NCBI GenBank assembly: GCA_902798385.1
Contig: CADBWK010000001.1
Coordinates: 1 to 64,000 of the forward strand
Origin: an uncultured Bacteroidales bacterium
GTDB taxonomy: Bacteria; Bacteroidota; Bacteroidia; Bacteroidales; Paludibacteraceae
Direction of reading: 5' to 3'
DNA: 64,000 nt
Positions 8,042-16,416 of the stretch are shown here, in pieces; the first letter of the stretch is position 1; each line of letters opens with the position of its first letter. The translations under genes were made by a program, and so were the position numbers. Below the pieces are notes generated by a model that saw nothing but the letters and a program-made list of their open reading frames with translations, searched no databases and was not told the DNA's origin.

Positions 8042-8428
8042 TTAACCCTGCAGATGAGCGAGATCATACTCATCTCCGCAGATTTTCCAGAGGTACGACT
8101 TCATCGTGCGCTTGCCTCCGGCAGTGTCTTTCTGCTCCTTGAACGCGATCTGGTCCTGGGTGATCTTCATCAGGTCGGACTTACGGGCCTTGACGGCCGC
8201 AGAGACAGCGGAGAAGCGTGCACGAGCGTCGAGCTCGTTGGACGTGAGCGCGGTGCTGCGTTTCACTTTTTTACGCAGATACACGCGGTTACAGTTGGGG
8301 TTCTCGGTTGCTGCGATACGGTGGGTACCAAGCAGCATCTTTGCACAAGAGTGTTGAGGGCTACTGCCCGGTTTTGATAATGCGCCGGATACGCTATCGA
8401 TACCGGCACTCCATTCTACATGAGCCAT
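8042..8428 (-). CDS. Small protein of a paralogous cassette family, unknown function
   Basis: A 128-residue, lysine-rich, probably soluble protein. It resembles the protein of 8819-9160: both have a VYLR/VYFR strand, a TALTSNELDARARF or EPSAAQTAAKARF helix, an AV.A segment and an acidic end (DEYD/DQYD). A third, shorter relative lies at 15750-16031. Such small genes accompany DUF5675-like genes in Bacteroidales accessory cassettes, but I cannot assign an activity. It is last in a minus-strand group of four genes. A conserved ~30-nt upstream element lies at 8516-8545. Confidence 0.6.
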   Translation of the reverse strand: MAHVEWSAGIDSVSGALSKPGSSPQHSCAKMLLGTHRIAATENPNCNRVYLRKKVKRSTALTSNELDARARFSAVSAAVKARKSDLMKITQDQIAFKEQKDTAGGKRTMKSYLWKICGDEYDLAHLQG

Positions 8429-8429
8429 A

Positions 8430-8475
8430 ATAATTTAAGTTTAAAGTTTTAACGTTTAAGGTTTAGTTTAAAAGC
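8430..8475. repeat. GTTTAAAG-type degenerate repeat upstream of a cassette gene
   Basis: Units AAGTTTAAAG, TTTTAACGTTTAAG and GTTTAGTTTAAAAG follow each other in the short leader of the minus-strand gene. A similar AGTTAGGGTTTAGGTTAA stretch precedes the gene ending at 8819 (about 9165-9185). Confidence 0.5.
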
Positions 8476-8515
8476 GGAATCAACGGATGTCTATTATAGG
8501 TAAAGAAAAAAACAT

Positions 8516-8545
8516 AAAAAATACCAAAAATAAACAGGTGGTGTT
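8516..8545 (-). promoter_or_regulatory. Conserved upstream element shared by two small-gene cassettes
   Basis: Read on the minus strand this is CAACACCACCTGTTTATT followed by TTTGGTATTTTT. A near copy occurs at 16690-16719 upstream of the other minus-strand cassette. The words CGCTAACGCT are also found near both copies. It may be a promoter or operator common to the cassettes. Confidence 0.45.
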
Positions 8546-8590
8546 GATTCCTTGAAAAATCGCTAACGCTGCGAAAAAGACGAAAATGCG

Positions 8591-8800
8591 TTACTTTTTT
8601 CGAACACCTTGGTATTCCTCGATAGTCTTTGTACTGATAGTAGTGGTGACTTTGGAGGAATCGCCGAGTTGAGTGTAGGTGGCGGTGGTGCTGAGGGTGC
8701 GCCAGGCTTTGCATGAAGTCATGCCGAGAGCGATGGCGCAGCACGTGAGCAGCGCGAGCACAATCGTCTCGATGATCTTAAAGATTTGTTCTTTACTCAT
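8591..8800 (-). CDS. Smalltalk-like small membrane/lipoprotein-like protein
   Basis: About 69 residues beginning MSKEQIFKIIETIVLALLT, with one hydrophobic segment followed by IALGMTSCKAW, then a short polar tail rich in Thr and Ser. This matches the pattern of Bacteroidales 'smalltalk' proteins (a short helix ending in GVTSC). The cysteine after the hydrophobic stretch suggests lipidation. The start MSKEQ is preferred over an upstream MFCI extension. It lies between two paralogous cassette genes and near DUF5675. Its function is unknown. Confidence 0.55.
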   Translation of the reverse strand: MSKEQIFKIIETIVLALLTCCAIALGMTSCKAWRTLSTTATYTQLGDSSKVTTTISTKTIEEYQGVRKK

Positions 8801-8818
8801 GATACAAAACATTTAAGA

Positions 8819-9160
8819 TTAGCCACCGATCAGATCACCATTTGCGTCGTACTGGTCGTTCAGCTTGTGCATCGCGTAGCCGAAGAGCGAACCGTACTTG
8901 GTTTGCGATTTGTACTCAGCTACCAACTGAGTCTTTTGCTCGCTTGATCCGGCAAGGATAGCACGGACGGCGGTTGTTACTTTAACGAAGCGCGCCTTAG
9001 CCGCAGTCTGCGCTGCTGACGGTTCCTTCGTGGACGGGTTACACAACTTACCGGTCGTCACCTTGCCGGTACGCTTGTTGGTGCGGAAGTAGACATCGCT
9101 GTGTTCGCACACCTTTTTCTTCATGCTCTCGATGAGAGCCATGGGCTTGATTTCTGCCAT
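8819..9160 (-). CDS. Small protein of a paralogous cassette family, unknown function
   Basis: This 113-residue protein has a VYFRTNKRTGKVTTGKLCNP block and a KEPSAAQTAAKARFVKV helix, then GSLFGYAMHKLNDQYD. It is a paralogue of the product of 8042-8428 and is more distantly similar to that of 15750-16031. It is probably soluble and basic. It follows the DUF5675 gene on the same strand with a 34-nt spacer. I recognise the pattern from Bacteroidales accessory regions but no activity is known to me. Confidence 0.6.
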   Translation of the reverse strand: MAEIKPMALIESMKKKVCEHSDVYFRTNKRTGKVTTGKLCNPSTKEPSAAQTAAKARFVKVTTAVRAILAGSSEQKTQLVAEYKSQTKYGSLFGYAMHKLNDQYDANGDLIGG

Positions 9161-9194
9161 AAATAGTTAGGGTTTAGGTTAATAATGTTATTTG

Positions 9195-9566
9195 TTATGC
9201 ATCGCAAATCTCAAGGCGGATCTCCTCATGAGATGTTTGCTCAGCCAACCATCTGGAGGTTAATTCTTGCTCCATAGATGGTGGCACAAGGATACAGCCT
9301 TTACTATGCTCAGGGCGAGTGCCGCGATGAAACCGGATGCCTGTTCTGCCGGGTACTTGTCGAACGACGGGAAGGAGTCGCTTGAACTTGGGAGATTGCG
9401 TCACACCTATTCCGTATATTAACGCAGGTATGAGGTAATCGGCGTTCTCGATTGTGTCGCAGATTGGGATCAAGGTTTCCTCAAAGCGTGTCTGAGTAGC
9501 TTCGTATAATCGTCCGCGAACTGCCTTCCCGTTTGCCGGAAATCGTATTAGTTTATAGTAAGCCAT
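9195..9566 (-). CDS. DUF5675 family protein
   Basis: A 123-residue protein with the DUF5675 hallmarks: an N-terminal RGRLYEATQTRFEETLIPICDTIE-like segment, IPALIYGIGVTQSPKFKRLLP, VPGRTGIRFHRGTRPEHSKG and a following CILV. The His and Cys of the HRG...GC pattern resemble the L,D-transpeptidase-like active site, so a role on peptidoglycan is plausible but unproven. Members occur in phage-like and accessory cassettes of Bacteroidota. It is the first gene of a four-gene minus-strand group. Its upstream region is shared with the divergent HNH operon. Confidence 0.75.
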   Translation of the reverse strand: MAYYKLIRFPANGKAVRGRLYEATQTRFEETLIPICDTIENADYLIPALIYGIGVTQSPKFKRLLPVVRQVPGRTGIRFHRGTRPEHSKGCILVPPSMEQELTSRWLAEQTSHEEIRLEICDA

Positions 9567-9743
9567 ATATTCGTGGATTTTTCGTTTGACGGTGCAAAAT
9601 TACACCCAAAATTATCGAAATGCAAGAGATTTGGGAGTGGAGTGTTAGATACTGGCGGATTTAGTGTTAGATAGTCCAAATTGAGCGGAAAATGAGAGAA
9701 ACGACTGCAAAATTGGCGAAAATCACATTTTTTTTGTTAAAAT

Positions 9744-9775
9744 TTTGTTTATGTCCAAAAATTTTTGTATCTTTG
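9744..9775 (+). promoter_or_regulatory. Promoter of the HNH / AAA / DUF4435 / Gabija run
   Basis: TTTG at 9744-9747, 20 nt spacer and TATCTTTG at 9768-9775 match the Bacteroidetes -33/-7 consensus. The start codon at 9804 follows 28 nt later. No further promoter of this quality was seen before 15461. Confidence 0.75.
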
Positions 9776-9803
9776 CACGCTGAATTGTGCAAAGTGAGAT
9801 ACA

Positions 9804-10163
9804 ATGGATGAAGAATTAATACAGAGTATATGGGAAAAAGGGACGATTGTGCCTAACTATGACCCAAATCTGTTCCGTCAAGATGCTGCCGGTGCATGGA
9901 TAGCTCGTGCCGAGTGGGGGAATGTTCATAGTCCATTAGGATGGGAGGTTGACCATATTTATCCGAAATCGTTAGGAGGAACAGATGAGTTATTTAACCT
10001 ACGTCCGATGCAGTGGGAAAATAATCGCAGTAAAGGCGATGATTACCCCCGTTATGTAGCGAAAATTGTCTCGAAAGAAAATCGTAATGTAGAAGAGTAT
10101 ACGCCATGCATGGTGGCGCAAGCAATACAAGAACTAATAGCATCCCATTATGGAAATCATTAA
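9804..10163 (+). CDS. HNH endonuclease, first gene of the PARIS-like/Gabija run
   Basis: In this 119-residue protein the HNH motif is clear: GWEVDHIYPKSLGG (residues ~46-59), then ELFNLRPMQWENNRSKGD, giving the D-H, N and N positions of the beta-beta-alpha metal finger. It should cut or nick DNA. It overlaps the following ATPase gene by 14 nt, which implies translational coupling, so the nuclease is probably part of that system. A paralogue with the same opening (KGTIVP.YDP) lies at 20423-20725 next to the subtilase system. Confidence 0.82.
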   Translation: MDEELIQSIWEKGTIVPNYDPNLFRQDAAGAWIARAEWGNVHSPLGWEVDHIYPKSLGGTDELFNLRPMQWENNRSKGDDYPRYVAKIVSKENRNVEEYTPCMVAQAIQELIASHYGNH

Positions 10164-11442
10164 ACGATTAGATGTAAAGGGTCTTTATGGCTTTTACGAC
10201 TATTCAATAGATTGTGCGACCGGAGAACATGTGAAGATTTTAACCGGTCCGAATGGTTATGGTAAGACAACGCTATTGCAGATGATTCACCATTTACTTG
10301 GCGCAGACTTTTGGTATTTCTATACGATACCATTTTTGTCGTTTGAGTTGGAATTAGCCAATGGTCGTCGATTCATACTGAAGAAACTTAAGGAAGCGGA
10401 AGATTCGGAGGTGGCCCAAGCATCGATGTCGAATCCTTTGCAGGTGACTTATTTTGAGGGCGAAAAACAGATTGAGCAATATCAGATAGTGAATAATTAC
10501 ATCGACTATCTTAAGCTTAAGGTTAATTGGAATCAATTACAGAATCAATTGTTTGTAAGTGGAATGAGTTGGGAAGACTTCTTGAAGCAGTATTATCATG
10601 CCAATGAAGATCAGTACTTACAACAGAAAGGTCCTAACACATTAATGGCTCTACAGGTTGGTCATGCGTCTTTGAGTATTGCACGACTTACGCAAGGGCA
10701 TGTGGATACACTCATGCCTAATGGTATGCCCTTTAAACGCTATGTGGCATCGACAGTTGAAGTAGATAACCATTTGCGTAACGAAGACTTCCGCAATGCG
10801 CTTGCAATGTATAATGAGGTAAGTCAACGATTGGATGCATCGTATATCAAGCGTTTGACAGAGATAAAGCCAGAGCGGCCTCAAGATGTAGATACTCAAC
10901 AGAAGCGATTGAATGATTTACGTGTACGTATGGAGCAGATGTCCAAATATGGTTTGACAAAGACGGAGGAGATGATTGATACGATACCACAGCAGTATTC
11001 AGGAACGATTGAACTATACATACAAGATACGCAGCAGAAATTGGATGTTTTAGAGCCATTTTATAGAAAATTAAGTAAATTTGATGACTTGATCAATAGT
11101 CGCGCTTTAGCTCATAAGAAAATGCTATTGTCTCCCAAGGGATTGGTGTTGAAGGATGAGAATAATGTTGAGGTTCCATTGACCGGATTATCCAGCGGTG
11201 AGCAACATTTGCTGATATTATTTTATCATCTTATCTTCCAAACTCGACCCAATAGTGTTATTTTTATAGATGAGCCTGAGATGTCTATGCATCCGGCATG
11301 GTTGGAGGGTATGTTGCGTGATTTCAAGGAAATCGCTCAGATGAGCCAGTTCCAGATTATCTTTGCGACCCATTCGGTGGCATTCATTGATGGCCAATGG
11401 AACTTGTCGGATGACTTATTTGAACTGCACCGTAAAGGATAA
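10150..11442 (+). CDS. ABC-type AAA ATPase (AriA-like), PARIS-like system
   Basis: The 430-residue protein has Walker A GPNGYGKTT (residues 33-41), a central helical, probably coiled-coil part, the ABC signature LSSGEQHLL (~347-355), Walker B SVIFIDEPEMSMHP (~370-383) and the H-switch IIFATHS. This is the architecture of AAA15/21 ATPases in defence systems. With the following DUF4435 gene (5 nt gap) it forms the pair that defines PARIS, where AriA holds AriB until a phage anti-restriction protein triggers release. The HNH gene upstream is not part of standard PARIS and recalls Septu (ATPase + HNH). Identity as a true AriA is inferred. Confidence 0.78.
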   Translation: MEIIKRLDVKGLYGFYDYSIDCATGEHVKILTGPNGYGKTTLLQMIHHLLGADFWYFYTIPFLSFELELANGRRFILKKLKEAEDSEVAQASMSNPLQVTYFEGEKQIEQYQIVNNYIDYLKLKVNWNQLQNQLFVSGMSWEDFLKQYYHANEDQYLQQKGPNTLMALQVGHASLSIARLTQGHVDTLMPNGMPFKRYVASTVEVDNHLRNEDFRNALAMYNEVSQRLDASYIKRLTEIKPERPQDVDTQQKRLNDLRVRMEQMSKYGLTKTEEMIDTIPQQYSGTIELYIQDTQQKLDVLEPFYRKLSKFDDLINSRALAHKKMLLSPKGLVLKDENNVEVPLTGLSSGEQHLLILFYHLIFQTRPNSVIFIDEPEMSMHPAWLEGMLRDFKEIAQMSQFQIIFATHSVAFIDGQWNLSDDLFELHRKG

Positions 11443-11447
11443 GCGTC

Positions 11448-12290
11448 ATGGGAGGATTGAAGGAAACGGAAATTCGGAAACCAACGTTTGTGGATACTCT
11501 TCGATTAGAATGGATGTCCCCAAAATATTATGGGAGGGATGTTGTTTTGGTCGAAGGGGATGACGATAAGGATTTCTATTCAAATCTATTCTTGGATAGT
11601 TGCTATGTAAAGAAGACATCGGGTTGTGCTAAATTGATCGAGTATCATCAACAGATGGATGCGGCATGGACGTATTCATGCCATATTGCGATAAAGGATG
11701 CGGATTTTGATCGCGCAAATGGCACAATGATAAGTATGAGCGGCTTCTTCTATACGGATTGTCATGATCATGAAATGATGGCTGCCAGTTCAGATGATTT
11801 TATGGCGGACTTGTTGAGTGCATGCAATAGTCCTCATTCAGTAGCGAATGTTCGTAGCCAGATTTTTGCGGATTTGCATGTGCTATCTATGTTTAGATGG
11901 TATAATCATACAATGCATACGCATCTTAATTGTAAAAAAGGTGTTGAGTTAGTTGGAGCAAAAACAGCAGACTTGCATAATCCGAGTTGGTTGTATGCGC
12001 AGTATATGAATCGTAAAGTCAATCAAGATCCCAATAAAGGTATAACTACCTCATTGACGGATTTTGCCACATTTTGTAGTACTCACACAACAAATGATTT
12101 TGATTTAACCAATGGTCATAATTTTATAGCGCGTTTTTGCGGAATTATAGAAGGAGATCAGGGCTCATATCCTTTCCCTCTAATCAATTCAATTGTTCAA
12201 ACGTATTATCAACCGAAGTATTTTCGTTCGACTCAATTATATGCTGATATTGCCGGATGGGAAGCAAGTAATGTTAGAATATTGAAATAA
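11448..12290 (+). CDS. DUF4435 TOPRIM-like effector (AriB-like)
   Basis: This 280-residue protein carries the DUF4435 pattern: VVLVEGDDDKDFY (residues 32-44, glutamate of TOPRIM), HIAIKDADFDR (~78-88, DxD) and YTDCHDHEMMA (~104-114). In PARIS the DUF4435 protein AriB is a TOPRIM nuclease that cleaves host tRNA when released from AriA. It directly follows the ATPase gene, and a Gabija pair begins 40 nt later. Substrate and trigger of this variant cannot be told from sequence. Confidence 0.78.
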   Translation: MGGLKETEIRKPTFVDTLRLEWMSPKYYGRDVVLVEGDDDKDFYSNLFLDSCYVKKTSGCAKLIEYHQQMDAAWTYSCHIAIKDADFDRANGTMISMSGFFYTDCHDHEMMAASSDDFMADLLSACNSPHSVANVRSQIFADLHVLSMFRWYNHTMHTHLNCKKGVELVGAKTADLHNPSWLYAQYMNRKVNQDPNKGITTSLTDFATFCSTHTTNDFDLTNGHNFIARFCGIIEGDQGSYPFPLINSIVQTYYQPKYFRSTQLYADIAGWEASNVRILK

Positions 12291-12330
12291 AGGTAATCCT
12301 GCATACGATGTATGTGGGATTTTTAATACT

Positions 12331-14019
12331 ATGGCACAGATACATTCATTATCTATTAAACATTATCGAGGGATAGAGGAGTTCTATCAAGTATTTAATA
12401 CACGGACAGTTGTGCTGATTGGGCGTGGTGACAGCGGGAAGAGCACCATTTTGCATGCGATTCAGTCTGTATTGCATCCTCGTTGGAATTTCAGTTTTAC
12501 GGATGTTGATTTTACCAATTGCGATACAAGTAAACCCATTGAAATTGAGGTAGAGATGATAGATATACCGGAAGAACTGATGAGGGATAGTAAGTTCGGT
12601 ATGTACTTAGGAGTCTTGAGACAAGACGGAACTGTATCGTATGATATTGAGGCAGAAGAAGGAGAAGAAAGAAGAGCTGTGCTGTGTGTGCGATTGGAGG
12701 TAAAGGATGATTTGGAACCTAAATGGTACGTAGTTAGTAGAAGACCGGATCAGAGTAAGGTGGAGATTAGCGGAGCGGACAGAGCATTATTTAATGCTTA
12801 TATGGTGAGTGATTACGTGGATAATCACTTCTCATATAACCGACTATCTCCATTGCATCGGTTATTGCGACAGAGTTTGGAGAATGCCAATGAGATAGAT
12901 CGGTTGTTGGCATCTGTTGTGCGCAGTGCGCATAGCAAGGCTGTAGAAGAGGTTGATTTGAGTATGTTTGAAGAGTCTTTAGGGAAAGTGGTAGAAACTG
13001 CCAAAACACTTGGATTGGATGTGGCTGATATAAAAGCCTTGTTGGAATACAAGGAGAATGCGTTTACGGAAAGCAATTTCAGTTTACATGTAGGTAATGT
13101 ACCGTATCGGTTATATGGAAAGGGGAGTAAACGATTGTTATCGGTGGCCATTCAGCAAGCTATGATAGACGAAGGTGGCATCGTGCTGATAGATGAAATT
13201 GAACAAGGATTGGAACCGGACAGGATACGGCATATAACACGTGGATTTAAGAACAAGGAGCAGGGGCAAGTGTTTTACACTACCCATTCTCGCGATGCGA
13301 TTATCGAACCAGATGTGTCCAGCATATACGTGATGAAGAAGGGAGAAAGGTCGCTGCGACAACTGGATGGTGTGTTACAAGGCGTAATACGCGCGCAGCC
13401 AGATGCATTCTTTGCAAAGCGAGTTATCTTCTGCGAAGGAGCGACAGAAGTTGGGATTGTGCGAGCATTTGATAAGGCTATATGTGAAGCGGGACAATCG
13501 TCTTGTGCATTAAAAGGGATAGTAGTCGTAGATGCCGGAGGACATAATAAGTTCTTTGATTACGCCATGAAGATGACGGATGCCGGTTTTGATTGTATGG
13601 TATTCTGCGATGACGATAACCGAGATGTATATGAAATGCGTGATGCCGTGATCGCACGAGGAGATATAACATTAGTAATGTGCGATAACGGGAAAGCCAT
13701 AGAGCAGCAACTGTTTACGAATCTTCCAGACGATAAGATTATTGAGATAGTACAATATGTGGTAGATAATATGCCGGATAAGGATGTGATGTCCCAAACT
13801 GAATTGACGAACGTAGGGGAGTTTACTACAAAAAATTCGGAAGAGAAAGAACGATTACGTATACTATGGGGAGAAAGAGCAAAGTCAAAGGCTGCTTGGT
13901 ATAAGAATATCGAACATGGTGAGATGTTGGGCAGGGTGTGGTTAGAGGCACTGCCGCAGATGGAAGGGACGACACTAAAAAGAGAATATGATACGATAAC
14001 AGCATGGATGAACGCATAA
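12331..14019 (+). CDS. gajA: Gabija protein GajA: OLD-family ATPase with TOPRIM nuclease domain
   Basis: The 562-residue protein has Walker A GRGDSGKST (residues 31-39), the ABC-like GIVLIDEIEQGLEPDR Walker B (~286-301), FYTTHSRD, and a C-terminal TOPRIM domain with VIFCEGATE (~365-373) and VFCDDDNRD (~428-436). Length and domain order match GajA, a sequence-specific DNA-nicking enzyme assembled as a tetramer. The helicase gene overlaps its end by 16 nt, as in Gabija operons. All catalytic acidic residues that I can locate are present, so the enzyme looks active. Confidence 0.85.
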   Translation: MAQIHSLSIKHYRGIEEFYQVFNTRTVVLIGRGDSGKSTILHAIQSVLHPRWNFSFTDVDFTNCDTSKPIEIEVEMIDIPEELMRDSKFGMYLGVLRQDGTVSYDIEAEEGEERRAVLCVRLEVKDDLEPKWYVVSRRPDQSKVEISGADRALFNAYMVSDYVDNHFSYNRLSPLHRLLRQSLENANEIDRLLASVVRSAHSKAVEEVDLSMFEESLGKVVETAKTLGLDVADIKALLEYKENAFTESNFSLHVGNVPYRLYGKGSKRLLSVAIQQAMIDEGGIVLIDEIEQGLEPDRIRHITRGFKNKEQGQVFYTTHSRDAIIEPDVSSIYVMKKGERSLRQLDGVLQGVIRAQPDAFFAKRVIFCEGATEVGIVRAFDKAICEAGQSSCALKGIVVVDAGGHNKFFDYAMKMTDAGFDCMVFCDDDNRDVYEMRDAVIARGDITLVMCDNGKAIEQQLFTNLPDDKIIEIVQYVVDNMPDKDVMSQTELTNVGEFTTKNSEEKERLRILWGERAKSKAAWYKNIEHGEMLGRVWLEALPQMEGTTLKREYDTITAWMNA

Positions 14020-15461
14020 ACGCATATGTGGCATGTGACAGAGCATTGCTCATTGCACCTGCAGGGCATGGGAAGACACATACCTTGGCAGATTGTGTAA
14101 AGGTAGAACATGAGCGAGGGAATTATCCACTGATTCTGACGCATACGCATGCCGGCATTGCATCGATAAAAGAGAAAATGCGTCAAGAGGGTATTCCCGC
14201 TGAGTGTGCCCATGTGGAGACTATATTAGGTTTTGCTCAACGATATGTGTTGGCATACGTTAGGCATGATCAATTACCGGCAGCGGATGATGGTATGTAT
14301 TTTCCTACTATACTGCAAAAAGCAGTAGGATTATTAGCGCATTCGGTTATTCAGTCCGTCATCACTGCATCCTACGATTCTGTGTATGTGGATGAGTATC
14401 AAGATTGTACAAGGGAACAAAATCAATTTGTACAATTATTGGCAGACATACTCCCTATGCATTTGATGGGCGATGAATTGCAAGGTATATTTGATTTTGA
14501 TCAGTTGGTGTCTTTTGATGCGGACCTATCCGGTTATATGCGATTTGATTTCCTAATTACGCCTTGGCGTTGGCGCAAGGTGGGAAACTGTGCAGCTTTA
14601 GGAGATATGATTCTAGAAGTGCGTCATCTCATGGAAAGTGGGACAGATGTGGATCTAAAGAATTATGTATGCGATAGCTTCCAGTATTCACTATTGCCAC
14701 CAGGAATGGATGAGGTTGCATTCCATCAGGCAGTTGGTAGATTGATTAGTAAGATACAATCTCGCAGCGTATTGATATTAGTCCCGAATATAGCCGAGGA
14801 CGGACATCCGATATCAATTGGTGAGCGAGCAAAGATACTATCGCAGATAGATTATCGTCGTTCGTTTACATTGCTTGATGCCATAGATGATCGATCCTAT
14901 TATAGCTGCGCAAAGGAAATAGATACATTTGTGACGTCATTTCTAAGGATACGTAATCCATATAAACATTTATGTGCCATACTTCATGCTTTGACTTTTA
15001 ATAAAACTGATTATAGTCCATGGGTAAACGAACATCGAATCGTTACGAGGACAGGAGAAAATAGAGGAAGAAGTGAGCAGTTGATGCGATTGTACGAAAC
15101 CTACAGCGATTCACCATCATATGCCAATTTATATTCATTGATAGGCTTTTTCGCGAAAGAGATCAAATGTAAGATGAAACGTCCGATGCTATGCCGATCC
15201 GTACTGAAGGCGCTTTGTAATGCAGAGGGAACATCAGCCTATAGTCAGATGGTGCAGCAAAAGAACAAGTTACGGCAAACAGGACGAAAGGTGGAAGGTC
15301 TTTGTATGGGAACAACTTTGCTGACAAAGGGCTTGGAGTTTGATGACGTTATAATTTTCGATGCGCAATTGTTTGACAAGAAGAACTTTTATGTAGCAAT
15401 ATCAAGGGCGTGTAAGCATTTGGTGATTTTTACAAGAAAACAGGTGTTGAATTTTGATTAG
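14004..15461 (+). CDS. gajB: Gabija protein GajB: UvrD/PcrA-like helicase
   Basis: This 485-residue superfamily 1 helicase-like protein has motif I LIAPAGHGKTHT (residues 16-27), motif II VYVDEYQDCT (~128-137), a GDELQGIFDF motif III region and motifs V/VI GTTLLTKGLEFDDVIIFDA and FYVAISRACKHL near the C-terminus. GajB senses DNA ends produced or exposed during infection and works with GajA. The start overlaps gajA, and a 14-bp perfect hairpin follows the stop. Its length is close to that of known GajB proteins. Confidence 0.85.
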   Translation: MDERINAYVACDRALLIAPAGHGKTHTLADCVKVEHERGNYPLILTHTHAGIASIKEKMRQEGIPAECAHVETILGFAQRYVLAYVRHDQLPAADDGMYFPTILQKAVGLLAHSVIQSVITASYDSVYVDEYQDCTREQNQFVQLLADILPMHLMGDELQGIFDFDQLVSFDADLSGYMRFDFLITPWRWRKVGNCAALGDMILEVRHLMESGTDVDLKNYVCDSFQYSLLPPGMDEVAFHQAVGRLISKIQSRSVLILVPNIAEDGHPISIGERAKILSQIDYRRSFTLLDAIDDRSYYSCAKEIDTFVTSFLRIRNPYKHLCAILHALTFNKTDYSPWVNEHRIVTRTGENRGRSEQLMRLYETYSDSPSYANLYSLIGFFAKEIKCKMKRPMLCRSVLKALCNAEGTSAYSQMVQQKNKLRQTGRKVEGLCMGTTLLTKGLEFDDVIIFDAQLFDKKNFYVAISRACKHLVIFTRKQVLNFD

Positions 15462-15474
15462 TCGGAGAAGTTAT

Positions 15475-15511
15475 ATATCAGACGCGGCATTGAGAGCGCC
15501 GCGTCTGATAT
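15475..15511. terminator. Perfect 14-bp hairpin between convergent genes
   Basis: Arms 15475-15488 and 15498-15511 are exact inverted complements with a 9-nt loop. There is no strong T tract. The hairpin lies between gajB and the convergent minus-strand cassette and probably ends transcription from one or both sides. Confidence 0.7.
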
Positions 15512-15513
15512 GA

Positions 15514-15744
15514 TTAACGAAGAGAATCTCCAAGCCATGCGCCAAAACTATCGACAATGGATTCTTCCAGCGTTCTCGCGCGGCAGATATCTTCCGGTAG
15601 ATTGAATATCTCCACATAGATTTTCAGCCATCGAGAGAACTCCATTGGAGATATAGTCAGTTCCGGTTCGACTCTACGAAGTCTCATGTTGCGTTCGAGA
15701 GTCTCGCGCAAAGCGGATTTTTTATACTTCTTAGGTTTGTTCAT
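15514..15744 (-). CDS. Small basic protein of unknown function
   Basis: A 76-residue protein with a lysine/arginine-rich first third (KPKKYKKSALRETLERNMRL), then a helical acidic segment. There is no recognisable domain. It is the last of three closely spaced minus-strand genes (gaps of 5 and 7 nt), which suggests one transcript. The charge pattern would fit a nucleic-acid-binding or partner-binding peptide, but this is a guess. Confidence 0.5.
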   Translation of the reverse strand: MNKPKKYKKSALRETLERNMRLRRVEPELTISPMEFSRWLKIYVEIFNLPEDICRARTLEESIVDSFGAWLGDSLR

Positions 15745-15749
15745 AGACG

Positions 15750-16031
15750 TTAATGTTTTTTATAGCGTTGTCCCCAGGTTTGGGCGAAGTGTTGTTGGTT
15801 GGCTGCTTCGGCAGCGGTTTTCTTGTGACCGGAACGGTTGGGGCAACGGCAAGCATAGATGATTCCTTTGCGGGAACGACGGAAATAGTATTTGCCGTTC
15901 TCATTGAGTTTGCCATAGAACACGTCTATGGGTAAAATAGGTATTACTCGCATCATATTGTGAAGTCTCGAGGTGGTCACGAGGTGGTCGCGTTCGTTTA
16001 TGATAGAACTCCCGTAAAGCCCCCATGACAC
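15750..16031 (-). CDS. Small cassette protein related to the 8.0-9.2 kb family
   Basis: A 93-residue frame from a GTG. An ATG 25 codons further in (near 15956), starting MMRVIPILPIDVFYGKL, may be the true start. The C-terminal half (YYFRRSRKGIIYACRCPN, then KKTAAEAANQQHFAQ) matches the YFR...G...C.P and TAAEAA.Q.FA pattern of the proteins encoded at 8042-8428 and 8819-9160, so it belongs to the same loose family. The two Cys could bind metal. The role is unknown. Confidence 0.5.
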   Translation of the reverse strand: MSWGLYGSSIINERDHLVTTSRLHNMMRVIPILPIDVFYGKLNENGKYYFRRSRKGIIYACRCPNRSGHKKTAAEAANQQHFAQTWGQRYKKH

Positions 16032-16038
16032 ACCGTGG

Positions 16039-16416
16039 TTAAACAGTTGGCGGTAAGTATTTGAAGTTTATGCCCTGCTTGATGGCCATACCGAAGGCCA
16101 GTGCGTCATCCAGGGAGTAGGTGCCATATGAGCCCTTGTACTTGGCGATGACGTACTTTACGCCGTGCTTGTGGCCACGGCCGTTGCAGTTGGTGGGTTC
16201 GGGCATCTGGTACGAGCGACTATTCTCTTTGATGGCGCGAATGGGGTCGTACTGCACGAATTTGCCATTCTTCACCTTCCGCGGGATGTTTGCATACACG
16301 ACATCCTTCTGCTTCGGCGTCAGGGTGTTCCAGTACCGCTCGGTGGCGTCATGATTCCGCATGCTGGTCCCATTCTCGACCAATGCATTCCATACTGTCT
16401 CAAATCTCTCATCCAT
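16039..16416 (-). CDS. Hypothetical protein, first gene of a minus-strand cassette
   Basis: A 125-residue, mainly helical first half (MDERFETVWNALVENGT; LTPKQKDVVYANIPRKVKNG) is followed by FVQYDPIRAIKENSRSYQMP and a Gly/Lys/Tyr-rich part. The segment KNGKFVQYDPIRAIKEN recalls replication- or phage-associated small proteins in Bacteroidota, but I cannot name a family with confidence. Two further genes follow closely on the same strand. A conserved element shared with the other cassette lies about 280 nt upstream. Confidence 0.5.
   Translation of the reverse strand: MDERFETVWNALVENGTSMRNHDATERYWNTLTPKQKDVVYANIPRKVKNGKFVQYDPIRAIKENSRSYQMPEPTNCNGRGHKHGVKYVIAKYKGSYGTYSLDDALAFGMAIKQGINFKYLPPTV

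Noticed and set aside
10150..12290. Firm naming as PARIS (ariA/ariB)
   Set aside because: Domain pairing fits, but the extra HNH gene and lack of a search make 'PARIS-like' the safer term, so no gene symbols were given.
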